Part shown: positions 6,588 through 13,044 of the stretch, piece after piece
Numbering within the stretch: position 1 is the stretch's first letter
Layout: each line of letters begins with the position of its first letter
NCBI GenBank assembly: GCA_003164375.1
Contig: PLTE01000164.1
Coordinates: forward strand, 272 to 14,025
Direction: 5' to 3'
Length of the DNA stretch: 13,754 nt
From: Hyphomicrobiales bacterium
GTDB taxonomy: Bacteria > Pseudomonadota > Alphaproteobacteria > Rhizobiales > Xanthobacteraceae
The notes under the pieces: model-generated
Database searches by the model: none
Seen by the model: only the letters and a program-made list of their open reading frames with translations
What the model was told of the DNA's origin: nothing
Program-made: the position numbers and the translations under genes

Positions 6588-8093
6588 TCATGGCTTGGTC
6601 GACATCAGCACCGACTTGCCGAGCCTGCCTTCGCCCATTGACCGGGTGGCCGCAAGATAAAACAGCCCGCCGAGCGAAGCACCGATCAGCCACCCCCAGT
6701 CGCCGACATTGAGGATGACCCCAAAGCTCCCTAGAAGCGAAAGCCCGATCGAAACCACGCCAGCAGCGCCAAGCGCGAACAGCGCCGCCTTGTTCCAGCC
6801 GCGCTGGAAGTGCAGCGAAGCGGACGGCGACATCGTATACAGGTCCTCCATCACAATGTGCTGGCGTTTCACCAAGTAATAATCGGACACGATAATACCA
6901 AACATCGGGCCCAACACGGCCCCGAAAATCGAGACGAAAATCGTGATCGCCTGCGAGCTCGATACGAACAGCCAAGGACAAACCAGAACGGAAAGGATCG
7001 ACGTGATCAAGCCCCCGATCCGGAAACTGATCCGCTGCGGATTGAGATTGGCAATGTCGTAGGCTGGCGAGACAAAGTTGGCGACAATATTGATGCCCAT
7101 GGTCGCAACGATAAAGGTTAGAGAGCCAACGATGACGACGAACGGATTGCCGATCCTTTCGACGATGCGGACCGGGTCCATGACGGCCTCACCGAAAACC
7201 TTCACGGTGCCCGACGTGACAATCACGGTAATGATGGCGAAGACCATGAAATTGAGCGGCAAGCCAAGCAGATTGCCGAGCTTCATGGCCCGCTCATCCT
7301 TGGCAAAACGCGAGAAGTCGCCGAAATTGAGCAATAGCGCCGCGAAATAAGCGACGATCAGCATCGCGGCATTGGCCATATGGCCGATGCTCGATCCCGC
7401 AACGGGCGGCGCGAGCTGCAGCGAAAGGCTCGACAGGCCGGTTTGCGATACGATCCAAATGGCGAGCGCGAACATCACGACATAAACCGCCGGTCCGCAA
7501 AAGTCGATGAATTTGCGGATCGTCTCCATCCCGTTGAGGAAGATGAGAAGCTGAAACAGCCACATGAACAAGAAACTTCCCCAGCCGAGCGGAGAAAGGC
7601 CGACCATGCCGCCGTGCCGCAACGCCTCAGCGCCGGGCATAAGCGTAATGACCAACACCTCGACCGCCTTGGAAGCAAAATAGGTCTGCACGCCGTACCA
7701 GACGATGCCGACGATGCCGCGCACGATCGCGGCGAGGTTCGCGCCCATGACGCCGAACGACATCCGCGCCACGACCGGATAGGGCACGCCGTATTTCTGC
7801 GACGGTCTGCCGATAAGGTTCATCAGAAAATAGACCGCGGTGATGCCGATCGCCATCGAGACCAGGACCTGCCATCCGGTCAGGCCAAGAAAGAACAGGC
7901 TCGCCGCAAAGGTGTAGCCGCCGACCGAATGCACGTCCGACATCCACATGGCGAAAATGTCGAAATAGCCCCAGTGGCGCCCCGCAGCCGCGACCGGCGC
8001 AAGGTCGTCATTGAAAAGCCTGGGGTCGGCGCCGGGTACCGCGACCATGGGCGGGGTGGCCGCGGCAGAAGTTGACGTGGAATGCCCGGACAT
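6588..8093 (-). CDS. NCS1-family nucleobase:cation symporter
   Basis: Membrane transporter of the purine/cytosine permease family (CodB, PucI, Mhp1 relatives), 501 residues with about twelve predicted membrane segments. Family signatures: NDDLAP (28-33), RHWGYFDIFAMWMSDVHS (about 39-56), and GIVWYGVQT (129-137). W132 and Q136 keep the W-x3-Q spacing of the Mhp1 substrate site. NFGDFSRFAKDE and a final cytoplasmic charged tail are also typical. It would import a nucleobase, hydantoin or allantoin-like compound with Na+ or H+. The start is the ATG at 8093 because GGAG lies 7 nt upstream and the conserved region begins soon after. The frame is open to 8258, but that extension overlaps the upstream gene and the hairpin. 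It lies between the NmrA-like gene (101-bp gap) and the amidohydrolase (74-bp gap). Confidence 0.92.
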   Translation of the reverse strand: MSGHSTSTSAAATPPMVAVPGADPRLFNDDLAPVAAAGRHWGYFDIFAMWMSDVHSVGGYTFAASLFFLGLTGWQVLVSMAIGITAVYFLMNLIGRPSQKYGVPYPVVARMSFGVMGANLAAIVRGIVGIVWYGVQTYFASKAVEVLVITLMPGAEALRHGGMVGLSPLGWGSFLFMWLFQLLIFLNGMETIRKFIDFCGPAVYVVMFALAIWIVSQTGLSSLSLQLAPPVAGSSIGHMANAAMLIVAYFAALLLNFGDFSRFAKDERAMKLGNLLGLPLNFMVFAIITVIVTSGTVKVFGEAVMDPVRIVERIGNPFVVIVGSLTFIVATMGINIVANFVSPAYDIANLNPQRISFRIGGLITSILSVLVCPWLFVSSSQAITIFVSIFGAVLGPMFGIIVSDYYLVKRQHIVMEDLYTMSPSASLHFQRGWNKAALFALGAAGVVSIGLSLLGSFGVILNVGDWGWLIGASLGGLFYLAATRSMGEGRLGKSVLMSTKP

Positions 8094-8136
8094 GCGGTCG
8101 CTCCATCGCGCGCAGGCGTTATTTCCATACGGCATT

Positions 8137-8156
8137 CCTGGCTTGCAAAAGCCAGG
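8137..8156. repeat. Perfect 8-bp hairpin, possible attenuator or mRNA-processing element
   Basis: CCTGGCTT at 8137-8144 pairs exactly with AAGCCAGG at 8149-8156 across a GCAA loop on the plus strand (TTGC on the transcribed minus strand). It lies about 40 nt after the stop of the NmrA-like gene. No run of U follows in the minus direction, so it is not a textbook intrinsic terminator. It could stabilise the 3' end of the upstream message. Confidence 0.6.
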
Positions 8157-8173
8157 CCATTCAGCGCAACGGC

Positions 8174-8191
8174 GGCGGAATTCGAACCCCC
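8174..8191 (-). other. tRNA T-arm-like sequence, not a complete tRNA
   Basis: On the minus strand this reads GGGGGTTCGAATTCCGCC, which contains TTCGAAT as in a tRNA T loop flanked by G- and C-rich arms. The stem pairs imperfectly (a G-T at the 53-61 position and one mismatch). The rest of a tRNA would fall inside the 3' end of the NmrA-like gene with no recognisable anticodon or D arm. It may be a tRNA fragment, a former attachment-site scar, or chance. Confidence 0.35.
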
Positions 8192-8194
8192 GGC

Positions 8195-9049
8195 CTAGCG
8201 CAGCTTCGCGCGACTGATGAAGCGCGCAATGGCGCTCGGAGCCCGGCCCAGCAGCCAACCAAGTGTATTGGGATTCCCGACAAGTCCATGCTCGCTGTAA
8301 TAGCGAAACATCGCGGCGAGCGTCACGCGCTCATGCTCGCCCATTCCGGCCGCGCGGACGCGCGCCTCCCATGCCTCGACGCTCTCCACTTCGACGCGAA
8401 CGGTTTTGCCCAGTTCAACGCCGATCATGGCGGCGACTTCGCTCTGGCTGAGCGGTGGCGTGCCGACCAGTTCGTAGGTCGCGCCGCCGTGGCCGCCGTT
8501 CGTCAGTACGAGCGCGGCGGCCTCGGCGACGTCATCGAGGTCCACGAGGCTTAAGCGCGTCTCTGCCGGATACGGAATTCGCAAGACGCCGTCTTCGACG
8601 ATGCCGCGCCAGGCACCGAAGATATTCTGCATATAGGCCGCCGGCTGCAAGATGGTCAGATCGAAGCCGGTCGTGAACAGCATCTGTTCGACCTGCAGCT
8701 TCTGCCAGTGATGCGGCATCGCCTCGATTTGCGGATGCAGTACCGAATGATAGACAAAGCGCTTCACGTTATTTGCTGCCGCGGCTGCCGCAATCGCTAG
8801 TGCGAAATGCATTTCGTCGCGGCTCACATTGGGGCAGATGTGATAGACTGCCGAAGCGCCGGTCGCGGCTTGCCTGAGCGCGCCGGGATCGTCGAAGCTG
8901 CCGACACTGACCTCGGCGGCGCCCAGCGCCGCAAGCGCCGGCGCCTGCTGCGGCCGACGCACCAAGACACGGACGGTCGCTCGCTTTGCCGCCAGCGCCC
9001 TGACGACGGCATTACCGGTCTTGCCCGCAGCGCCGGTGACCAGGATCAT
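8195..9049 (-). CDS. NmrA-like NAD(P)-binding Rossmann protein
   Basis: Atypical short-chain dehydrogenase of the NmrA/QOR2 type, 284 residues. The N-terminus MILVTGAAGKTG carries the dinucleotide-binding GxxGxxG (residues 6-12). VLVRRP follows at the end of strand 2, where NADP-preferring members have basic residues. KRFVYHSVLHP and the central LTILQPAAYMQN are typical of NmrA-like proteins; the classical Tyr-x3-Lys catalytic pair is not obvious. The ATG at 9049 is 2 nt after the stop of the Mo-subunit gene, so it is almost surely co-translated with the hydroxylase genes. Possible roles are a redox sensor, an NAD(P)H-dependent reductase acting on the hydroxylase product, or an assembly helper. 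None can be chosen from sequence. Confidence 0.85.
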   Translation of the reverse strand: MILVTGAAGKTGNAVVRALAAKRATVRVLVRRPQQAPALAALGAAEVSVGSFDDPGALRQAATGASAVYHICPNVSRDEMHFALAIAAAAAANNVKRFVYHSVLHPQIEAMPHHWQKLQVEQMLFTTGFDLTILQPAAYMQNIFGAWRGIVEDGVLRIPYPAETRLSLVDLDDVAEAAALVLTNGGHGGATYELVGTPPLSQSEVAAMIGVELGKTVRVEVESVEAWEARVRAAGMGEHERVTLAAMFRYYSEHGLVGNPNTLGWLLGRAPSAIARFISRAKLR

Positions 9050-9051
9050 GG

Positions 9052-11388
9052 CTATTTTGTCGTTAGTTCAAAGAGACGGTTCGGGCTCAGTGGAATTTCA
9101 AGAAGCTCGATCTTTTTCCCGGGAAGTTCGAGCGCATCTTCGATGGCCTGTGCAAACAGCGGTCCGACCGGAATGGCGCCCGCTTCACCGGCACCCTTGA
9201 TGCCGAGCGGGTTGAGTGGCGAAGGCGTCACAGTGTGAGCGATCTCCATGCGCGGCACCTCGAGCGCGGTCGGCAACAGGTAGTCCGCGAGCGAGGCGTT
9301 GAGCAATTGCCCGTCTTCATCGAACACCAACTGCTCGTAGAAGGCGTTGCCGATGCCTTGAGCAACGCCGCCATGTATCTGGCCGGCCAGGATCAAGGGA
9401 TTGATGACGGTGCCGCAGTCATGGACCACGACGTATTTGAGCACTTCAAGCGTGAAGGTCTGCGGATCGACCTCGACGATCATGGCATGCACGCCGCTTG
9501 CGGTCGCGCCGCTCGGCGGTCCGAAATATTGTGTCGACTCCAGCCCCGGCTCCGTTCCCGGCCGCACCGCGCCGCGCATCGGATTGGCTTTGAGCGCCAG
9601 CGCGCCAAGCTTGATCGCCTGACCTGGCACGCCCACCACCGACACCTGACCGTCGGCGATCTCAAGATCTTCCTCTGCGCATTCGAAATGGTCGGCGGCG
9701 AATTTTAGAACTTTCTGCCGCACCGCGATCGCTGCCTCATTGACGGCGTTGCCCGCGACCACCGCGCCGCGGCTGGCAAAGGTGCCGGCGCCCCAGTAGA
9801 ACTGATCGGTGTCTCCGGTCACGACGTCGATATCGGTCACCGCGACGCCGAGTTGGTCGGCGACGATCTGGGCAAAGACGGTGAAATGCCCCTGCCCTTG
9901 GGTGCCGATGCCGGTCGCCACACTGACCTTGCCGTTGGCCTGAACCTGGACCTTGGCGCCTTCATAGGGGCCGATGCCGGTGCCCTCGACGTAACAGGCA
10001 ACGCCGATACCGACATGACGACCTTGCGCGCGCAGCCGCGGCTGCTCTTCGGCGAGAAATTTTTGGTACCCGATCAGCTCCAGCGCCTTGTCGAGGATCG
10101 GCTCGTAATTGCCGCTGTCGTATGAGAGCGGCGCGAAGTCCTGATAGATGATCTCGTTGTTGTAGGGGAAGGCATCCGGCGGGATGAGGTTGCGGCGGCG
10201 GATTTCGGCGCGGTCGATGTTCAATTCCTGGGCGGCGATATCGAGCAGCCGCTCGATGACGAAGACCCCGTGTTGGCGGCCCGCACCCCGATACGGCGTA
10301 ACGATCGGCTTGTTGGTGAAGACGGCCGTGAAAGTGCTGTCGTAATTGGGAATATCGTAAGGTCCGAGCAGCGTACATTGGCTATTGATAGGCACCGTCA
10401 ACCCATACGGATTATAGGCGCCGGTATCGTGGAGAAATACGTCCTGGACGCCGAGGATGCGGCCGTCGGCGGCGAGAGCAATTTCGGCGTCGTGGGTCTG
10501 GCCACGCTCCTGCGTCGTCGCAAAGAAATGTTCAAGCCGATCTTCGATCCATTTGACCGGGCGATTGAGCTTCATCGCCACCCACGGGATCACCACTTCT
10601 TCGGGATAGAACAGCATGATTTTCGGCCCGAAGCCGCCGCCGACAAACGGCGCGATGACTCTGACTTGCCGCTCGCTCAAGCCCAGCATCGCGGCAAGCC
10701 CGTTACGGAAAAACACCGGGGCCTGCGTGGTGTCCCAAACCGTGAGCTGATCGGCGCGGCCATCCCACTTGGCGACGACGCCGCGGGTCTCCATCGGCGA
10801 CGACGCGCCGTGATCGTACAGCAAGCGGCGGGCAATGACATGCGCCGCGCGTGCGCGCGCGGCGGCGTAGTTGCCGCGGCTTTGCCGGAGATGTGCGGCA
10901 ACATTGGCGTGGACGTCGTCATGCACCGTGGCCGAGGCGTTCGTAAGCGCCTTCTCCAGATCGACGACGGCTGGCAGCGGATCGAGCTCGACGGCGATGT
11001 CGGCCAGCGCGTCCTCGGCGAGATAGCGGCTTTCCGCCAGCACCACCGCCAAGGGCTCGCCGACGTGACGCACTTTGTCCTTGGCGAGCGGCACTTGCGT
11101 CCGCTGATTGAAGATGATGCCGGCGATCGGAGGCGGCGGCACCAAGAGCGGTCCCGGCGCCCAATACGAGCCGAGATCGGCGGCGGTATAGACCGCGACG
11201 ACACCCGGCCGTGCCCGCGCCGCCGAAACATCGATCGACAGGATACGGGCATGGGCGACATTGCTGCGCAGGAAGGCTGCGTAAAGCAGGCCGGGAAGTT
11301 CGACATCGTCGACGAACAGCGCCTGGCCGACGAGCAGGCGAGCGTCCTCGTTGCGTCTGATTGGAGCACCAAATTTGCGCGTCGTCAC
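9052..11388 (-). CDS. Molybdopterin-binding large subunit of a xanthine dehydrogenase/aldehyde oxidase-family hydroxylase
   Basis: Catalytic subunit, 778 residues, typical for CoxL-like proteins. It binds the molybdopterin cofactor and hydroxylates an aldehyde or N-heterocycle carbon using water. Motifs: GGGFG (250-254), active-site loop PYRGAGR (365-371), TQGQGHFT (496-503), SRGAVVAGNAV (539-549), HDCGTVINP (656-664), HGGVAQGIG (672-680), and KGAGEAG (731-737), where E735 is the expected catalytic base. The loop is not the AYRCSFR of true CO dehydrogenase, so CO oxidation is not supported. The start is placed at GTG 11388 (MTTRKFGAP), 4 nt after the small-subunit stop, with GGGG about 8 nt upstream. 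A TTG at 11418 would add ten residues inside the small-subunit gene. It is followed after 2 nt by the NmrA-like gene. The substrate is unknown; nucleobase context makes a purine, pyrimidine or similar ring plausible. Confidence 0.93.
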   Translation of the reverse strand: MTTRKFGAPIRRNEDARLLVGQALFVDDVELPGLLYAAFLRSNVAHARILSIDVSAARARPGVVAVYTAADLGSYWAPGPLLVPPPPIAGIIFNQRTQVPLAKDKVRHVGEPLAVVLAESRYLAEDALADIAVELDPLPAVVDLEKALTNASATVHDDVHANVAAHLRQSRGNYAAARARAAHVIARRLLYDHGASSPMETRGVVAKWDGRADQLTVWDTTQAPVFFRNGLAAMLGLSERQVRVIAPFVGGGFGPKIMLFYPEEVVIPWVAMKLNRPVKWIEDRLEHFFATTQERGQTHDAEIALAADGRILGVQDVFLHDTGAYNPYGLTVPINSQCTLLGPYDIPNYDSTFTAVFTNKPIVTPYRGAGRQHGVFVIERLLDIAAQELNIDRAEIRRRNLIPPDAFPYNNEIIYQDFAPLSYDSGNYEPILDKALELIGYQKFLAEEQPRLRAQGRHVGIGVACYVEGTGIGPYEGAKVQVQANGKVSVATGIGTQGQGHFTVFAQIVADQLGVAVTDIDVVTGDTDQFYWGAGTFASRGAVVAGNAVNEAAIAVRQKVLKFAADHFECAEEDLEIADGQVSVVGVPGQAIKLGALALKANPMRGAVRPGTEPGLESTQYFGPPSGATASGVHAMIVEVDPQTFTLEVLKYVVVHDCGTVINPLILAGQIHGGVAQGIGNAFYEQLVFDEDGQLLNASLADYLLPTALEVPRMEIAHTVTPSPLNPLGIKGAGEAGAIPVGPLFAQAIEDALELPGKKIELLEIPLSPNRLFELTTK

Positions 11389-11392
11389 GCCA

Positions 11393-11887
11393 TCAACCCC
11401 GTAGTCGTTCGGCCGCAAGCATCATCGCATCGACGATGTGCTGGTAACCCGTGCAGCGGCAAAGATTGCCGGAAAGCGCCTCGCGGATCTGCGCTTCATT
11501 CGGCGCCGGCGTTTCGTCGAGGAACACCTTCATCGTCATCAGGATACCCGGCGTGCAGTAGCCGCACTGCAAGCCATGACAATCGTGCATCGATTGTTGC
11601 AACGGATGCAGATGATCGCGATCGGAAGCGAGACCTTCGACCGTCATGACCGTGTGACCGTCGGTCTGCGCCGCAAGCATCAGGCAGGAACGGACGGCGA
11701 CGCCGTCGAAGATCACCGTGCAGGCACCGCAGACGCCATGCTCGCAGCCGACATGAGTGCCGGCGAGCAACAATTCGTGACGCAGGAAATCGCTAAGCAA
11801 AAGGCGCGCTTCGACGGTGCGCCGGTATTGCGTGCCGTTCACGGTGACGGCGATGTCGTGCGAATCAGTCGTCACGTCAGCTGTCAT
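11393..11887 (-). CDS. [2Fe-2S] small subunit of the Mo hydroxylase (CoxS/XdhC-type iron-sulfur protein)
   Basis: Electron-transfer subunit, 164 residues, carrying two [2Fe-2S] clusters. The N-terminal plant-ferredoxin-like domain has C48, C53, C56 (CEHGVCGAC) and C68. The C-terminal four-helix domain has C108 and C111 (QCGYC) and C143 and C145 (CRC). All eight cysteine ligands are present, so the protein looks functional. It passes electrons from the Mo centre to FAD. The ATG at 11887 is 1 nt after the stop of the FAD-subunit gene (TGACATG). An in-frame GTG at 11899 would add four residues and overlap that gene by 11 bp; the two cannot be separated firmly. No Tat signal is present, so the complex is probably cytoplasmic. 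Confidence 0.93.
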   Translation of the reverse strand: MTADVTTDSHDIAVTVNGTQYRRTVEARLLLSDFLRHELLLAGTHVGCEHGVCGACTVIFDGVAVRSCLMLAAQTDGHTVMTVEGLASDRDHLHPLQQSMHDCHGLQCGYCTPGILMTMKVFLDETPAPNEAQIREALSGNLCRCTGYQHIVDAMMLAAERLRG

Positions 11888-11888
11888 G

Positions 11889-12767
11889 TCAGTGCTCACG
11901 CGGCGACCGCTCGTTTGCCACCGTCAAGGCGCGCCGTGTCAGCACGCCCGCCAGGTGCCGTTGAAATTCCTTGCTGGCGTGAATACTGCCGCCCGGATCG
12001 ATGGCCTGCTGCACCAGCGCCGCGGCTTCATCGATCTGCGCTGTGCCGATATTGCGACCAAGTAGCGAATTGCCGGCGTCCTCGGCCAAAATCGGTCGAT
12101 CGCCGGCGTTGCACAGGCCGATCCGCGCTTGCGAACAAAGTCCGTTCGCATCGAACTGCATCGTGCAAGCAACGCCGATGAGCGCGAAGTCGCCACGCCG
12201 CCGCGACACTTCCATGAAGCAGCTTCCAGAGCGCGGCCCGGCGACCGGCAATTCTACCTCCATCAACATCTCGTCGGATGCAAGTGCAGTGCTGAGCGCG
12301 CCGCCGAAAAATTCCGCAGCTGGAATCCAGCGCTCGCCGCTTTGCGATTGCGCGCGCAGTCGACCGGCCAGCGCCAGCACGATGGCAGGCATTTCGGACG
12401 CCGGATCAGCGTGCGCCAGGTTGCCGCCGATGGTGCCGCGATTGCGGATTTGCGGGTGCGCGATATGGGGCAAGGCCTCTCCGATGAGCGGCAGGTCACG
12501 CGCCGTCTCTGAATTGCGCTCAAGCTGACCATAGCGCGTCAAGGCGCCGATCCGCACGGTTCCCGGTTGCGAATTTTGCATGCCGGCGCACTGCGTCAGT
12601 GGATTGATATCGATCAGGACCGCCGCCTGAGTCAGCCGAAAATTCAGGGTCGGCACGAGACTTTGACCACCCGCCAGAAACCGCCCTTCGTCGCCATATT
12701 CGGCCTTGAGCGCCAAGGCTTGCTCGATCGTCCGAGCGACAATGTACTTAAACGGGGCGGGCTTCAT
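11889..12767 (-). CDS. FAD-binding medium subunit of the Mo hydroxylase (CoxM-type)
   Basis: Flavoprotein subunit, 292 residues, normal for the CoxM family. It accepts electrons from the iron-sulfur subunit and passes them to NAD+, a quinone or oxygen. The two FAD-binding motifs are present: AGGQSLVP (32-39) and TIGGNLAHADP (112-122). The C-terminal domain has SRRRGDFALIGVA, typical of the CO_deh_flav_C region. It is the first gene of the leftward cluster, giving the order M-S-L seen in carbon monoxide dehydrogenase and related operons. The ATG at 12767 is close to the conserved FKYIVARTIEQAL start but has no strong Shine-Dalgarno sequence, so leaderless or weak initiation is possible. A divergent regulatory region lies upstream. 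Confidence 0.93.
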   Translation of the reverse strand: MKPAPFKYIVARTIEQALALKAEYGDEGRFLAGGQSLVPTLNFRLTQAAVLIDINPLTQCAGMQNSQPGTVRIGALTRYGQLERNSETARDLPLIGEALPHIAHPQIRNRGTIGGNLAHADPASEMPAIVLALAGRLRAQSQSGERWIPAAEFFGGALSTALASDEMLMEVELPVAGPRSGSCFMEVSRRRGDFALIGVACTMQFDANGLCSQARIGLCNAGDRPILAEDAGNSLLGRNIGTAQIDEAAALVQQAIDPGGSIHASKEFQRHLAGVLTRRALTVANERSPREH

Positions 12768-12817
12768 GCGATGGGAACACTAGCCAAAAGGAACTGCGTG
12801 CCGGTCGGGTAAAGTAA

Positions 12818-12847
12818 AGCATGGGAGAGATTACTGGGACGAGTCAA
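12818..12847 (-). promoter_or_regulatory. Candidate sigma-70 promoter for the Mo-hydroxylase cluster
   Basis: On the minus strand TTGACT (12842-12847) matches the -35 consensus at 5 of 6 positions. An 18-bp spacer leads to CATGCT (12818-12823), which matches the -10 at only 3 of 6. The start point would lie about 40 nt before the FAD-subunit ATG. The weak -10 fits an activator-dependent promoter or a chance match. Confidence 0.25.
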
Positions 12848-12902
12848 AACGTTGCCAAGCAGATACGACCCAAATACGGTACTCCCATAACGCTTTGCCC
12901 AT

Positions 12903-12925
12903 TATTCTCTCATCGTGAGAAAATA
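12903..12925. promoter_or_regulatory. Candidate operator dyad TATTcTCTCA-N3-TGAGAaAATA
   Basis: The two 10-bp arms are complementary at 9 of 10 positions around the spacer TCG; the single mismatch is marked in lower case. It sits between two divergent starts, 136 bp from the FAD-subunit ATG and 120 bp from the ABC ATPase ATG. A two-fold symmetric site of this size is typical of a dimeric repressor or activator. The regulator is unknown. Confidence 0.5.
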
Positions 12926-13044
12926 TTGAGCGTCGAATTCGTGGCAACGCTGGCAATATTTTGCAATGATCTCGTCGAGCGCAAGTTAGTCAGGACCGGA
13001 CAGGCGTAGCATGGCTTTTGCATGTGCGTCTTCACCCCCAAGGC

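Larger units (their letters stand above)
8094..8194. other. 101-bp gap holding a perfect hairpin and a tRNA T-arm-like sequence
   Basis: This is the largest gap in the minus-strand series. It contains a perfect 8-bp hairpin (8137-8156), a tRNA T-arm-like motif (8174-8191), and the Shine-Dalgarno sequence of the NCS1 gene (GGAG on the minus strand, 8101-8104). It may separate the upstream Mo-hydroxylase/NmrA unit from the transporter/amidohydrolase unit, either by partial termination or RNA processing. Confidence 0.5.
12768..13044. promoter_or_regulatory. Divergent intergenic region between the Mo-hydroxylase cluster and a NitT/TauT-type ABC gene
   Basis: A 277-bp region, visibly AT-richer than its surroundings and without a credible gene; the short plus-strand frame at 12821-13009 matches nothing recognisable. 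It contains a strong dyad at 12903-12925 and an 8-bp inverted repeat (CGTTGCCA at 12850-12857, TGGCAACG at 12942-12949) flanking it. It also holds a weak minus-strand promoter candidate: TTGACT at 12842-12847 and CATGCT at 12818-12823 with an 18-bp spacer. It probably contains promoters for both directions. Confidence 0.55.

Noticed and set aside
8137..8156. Calling the hairpin a rho-independent terminator
   Set aside because: No T-rich run follows the stem in either transcription direction, and minus-strand genes continue beyond it.
8165..8240. A complete tRNA gene on the minus strand
   Set aside because: Only a T-arm-like piece is visible. The stem has a mismatch, the remaining arms would overlap the 3' end of the NmrA-like gene, and no anticodon arm or acceptor pairing can be drawn.
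10846..10861. 16-nt alternating CG/TG tract, a possible Z-DNA site
   Set aside because: It is within the Mo-subunit gene and is explained by an Arg/Ala-rich stretch in high-GC codons.
10270..11649. 459-codon plus-strand open frame opposite the Mo-hydroxylase genes
   Set aside because: It is antisense to the Mo subunit, whose motifs are intact over the same bases. The translation is low-complexity and charged, with no recognisable fold; its length is a high-GC artefact.
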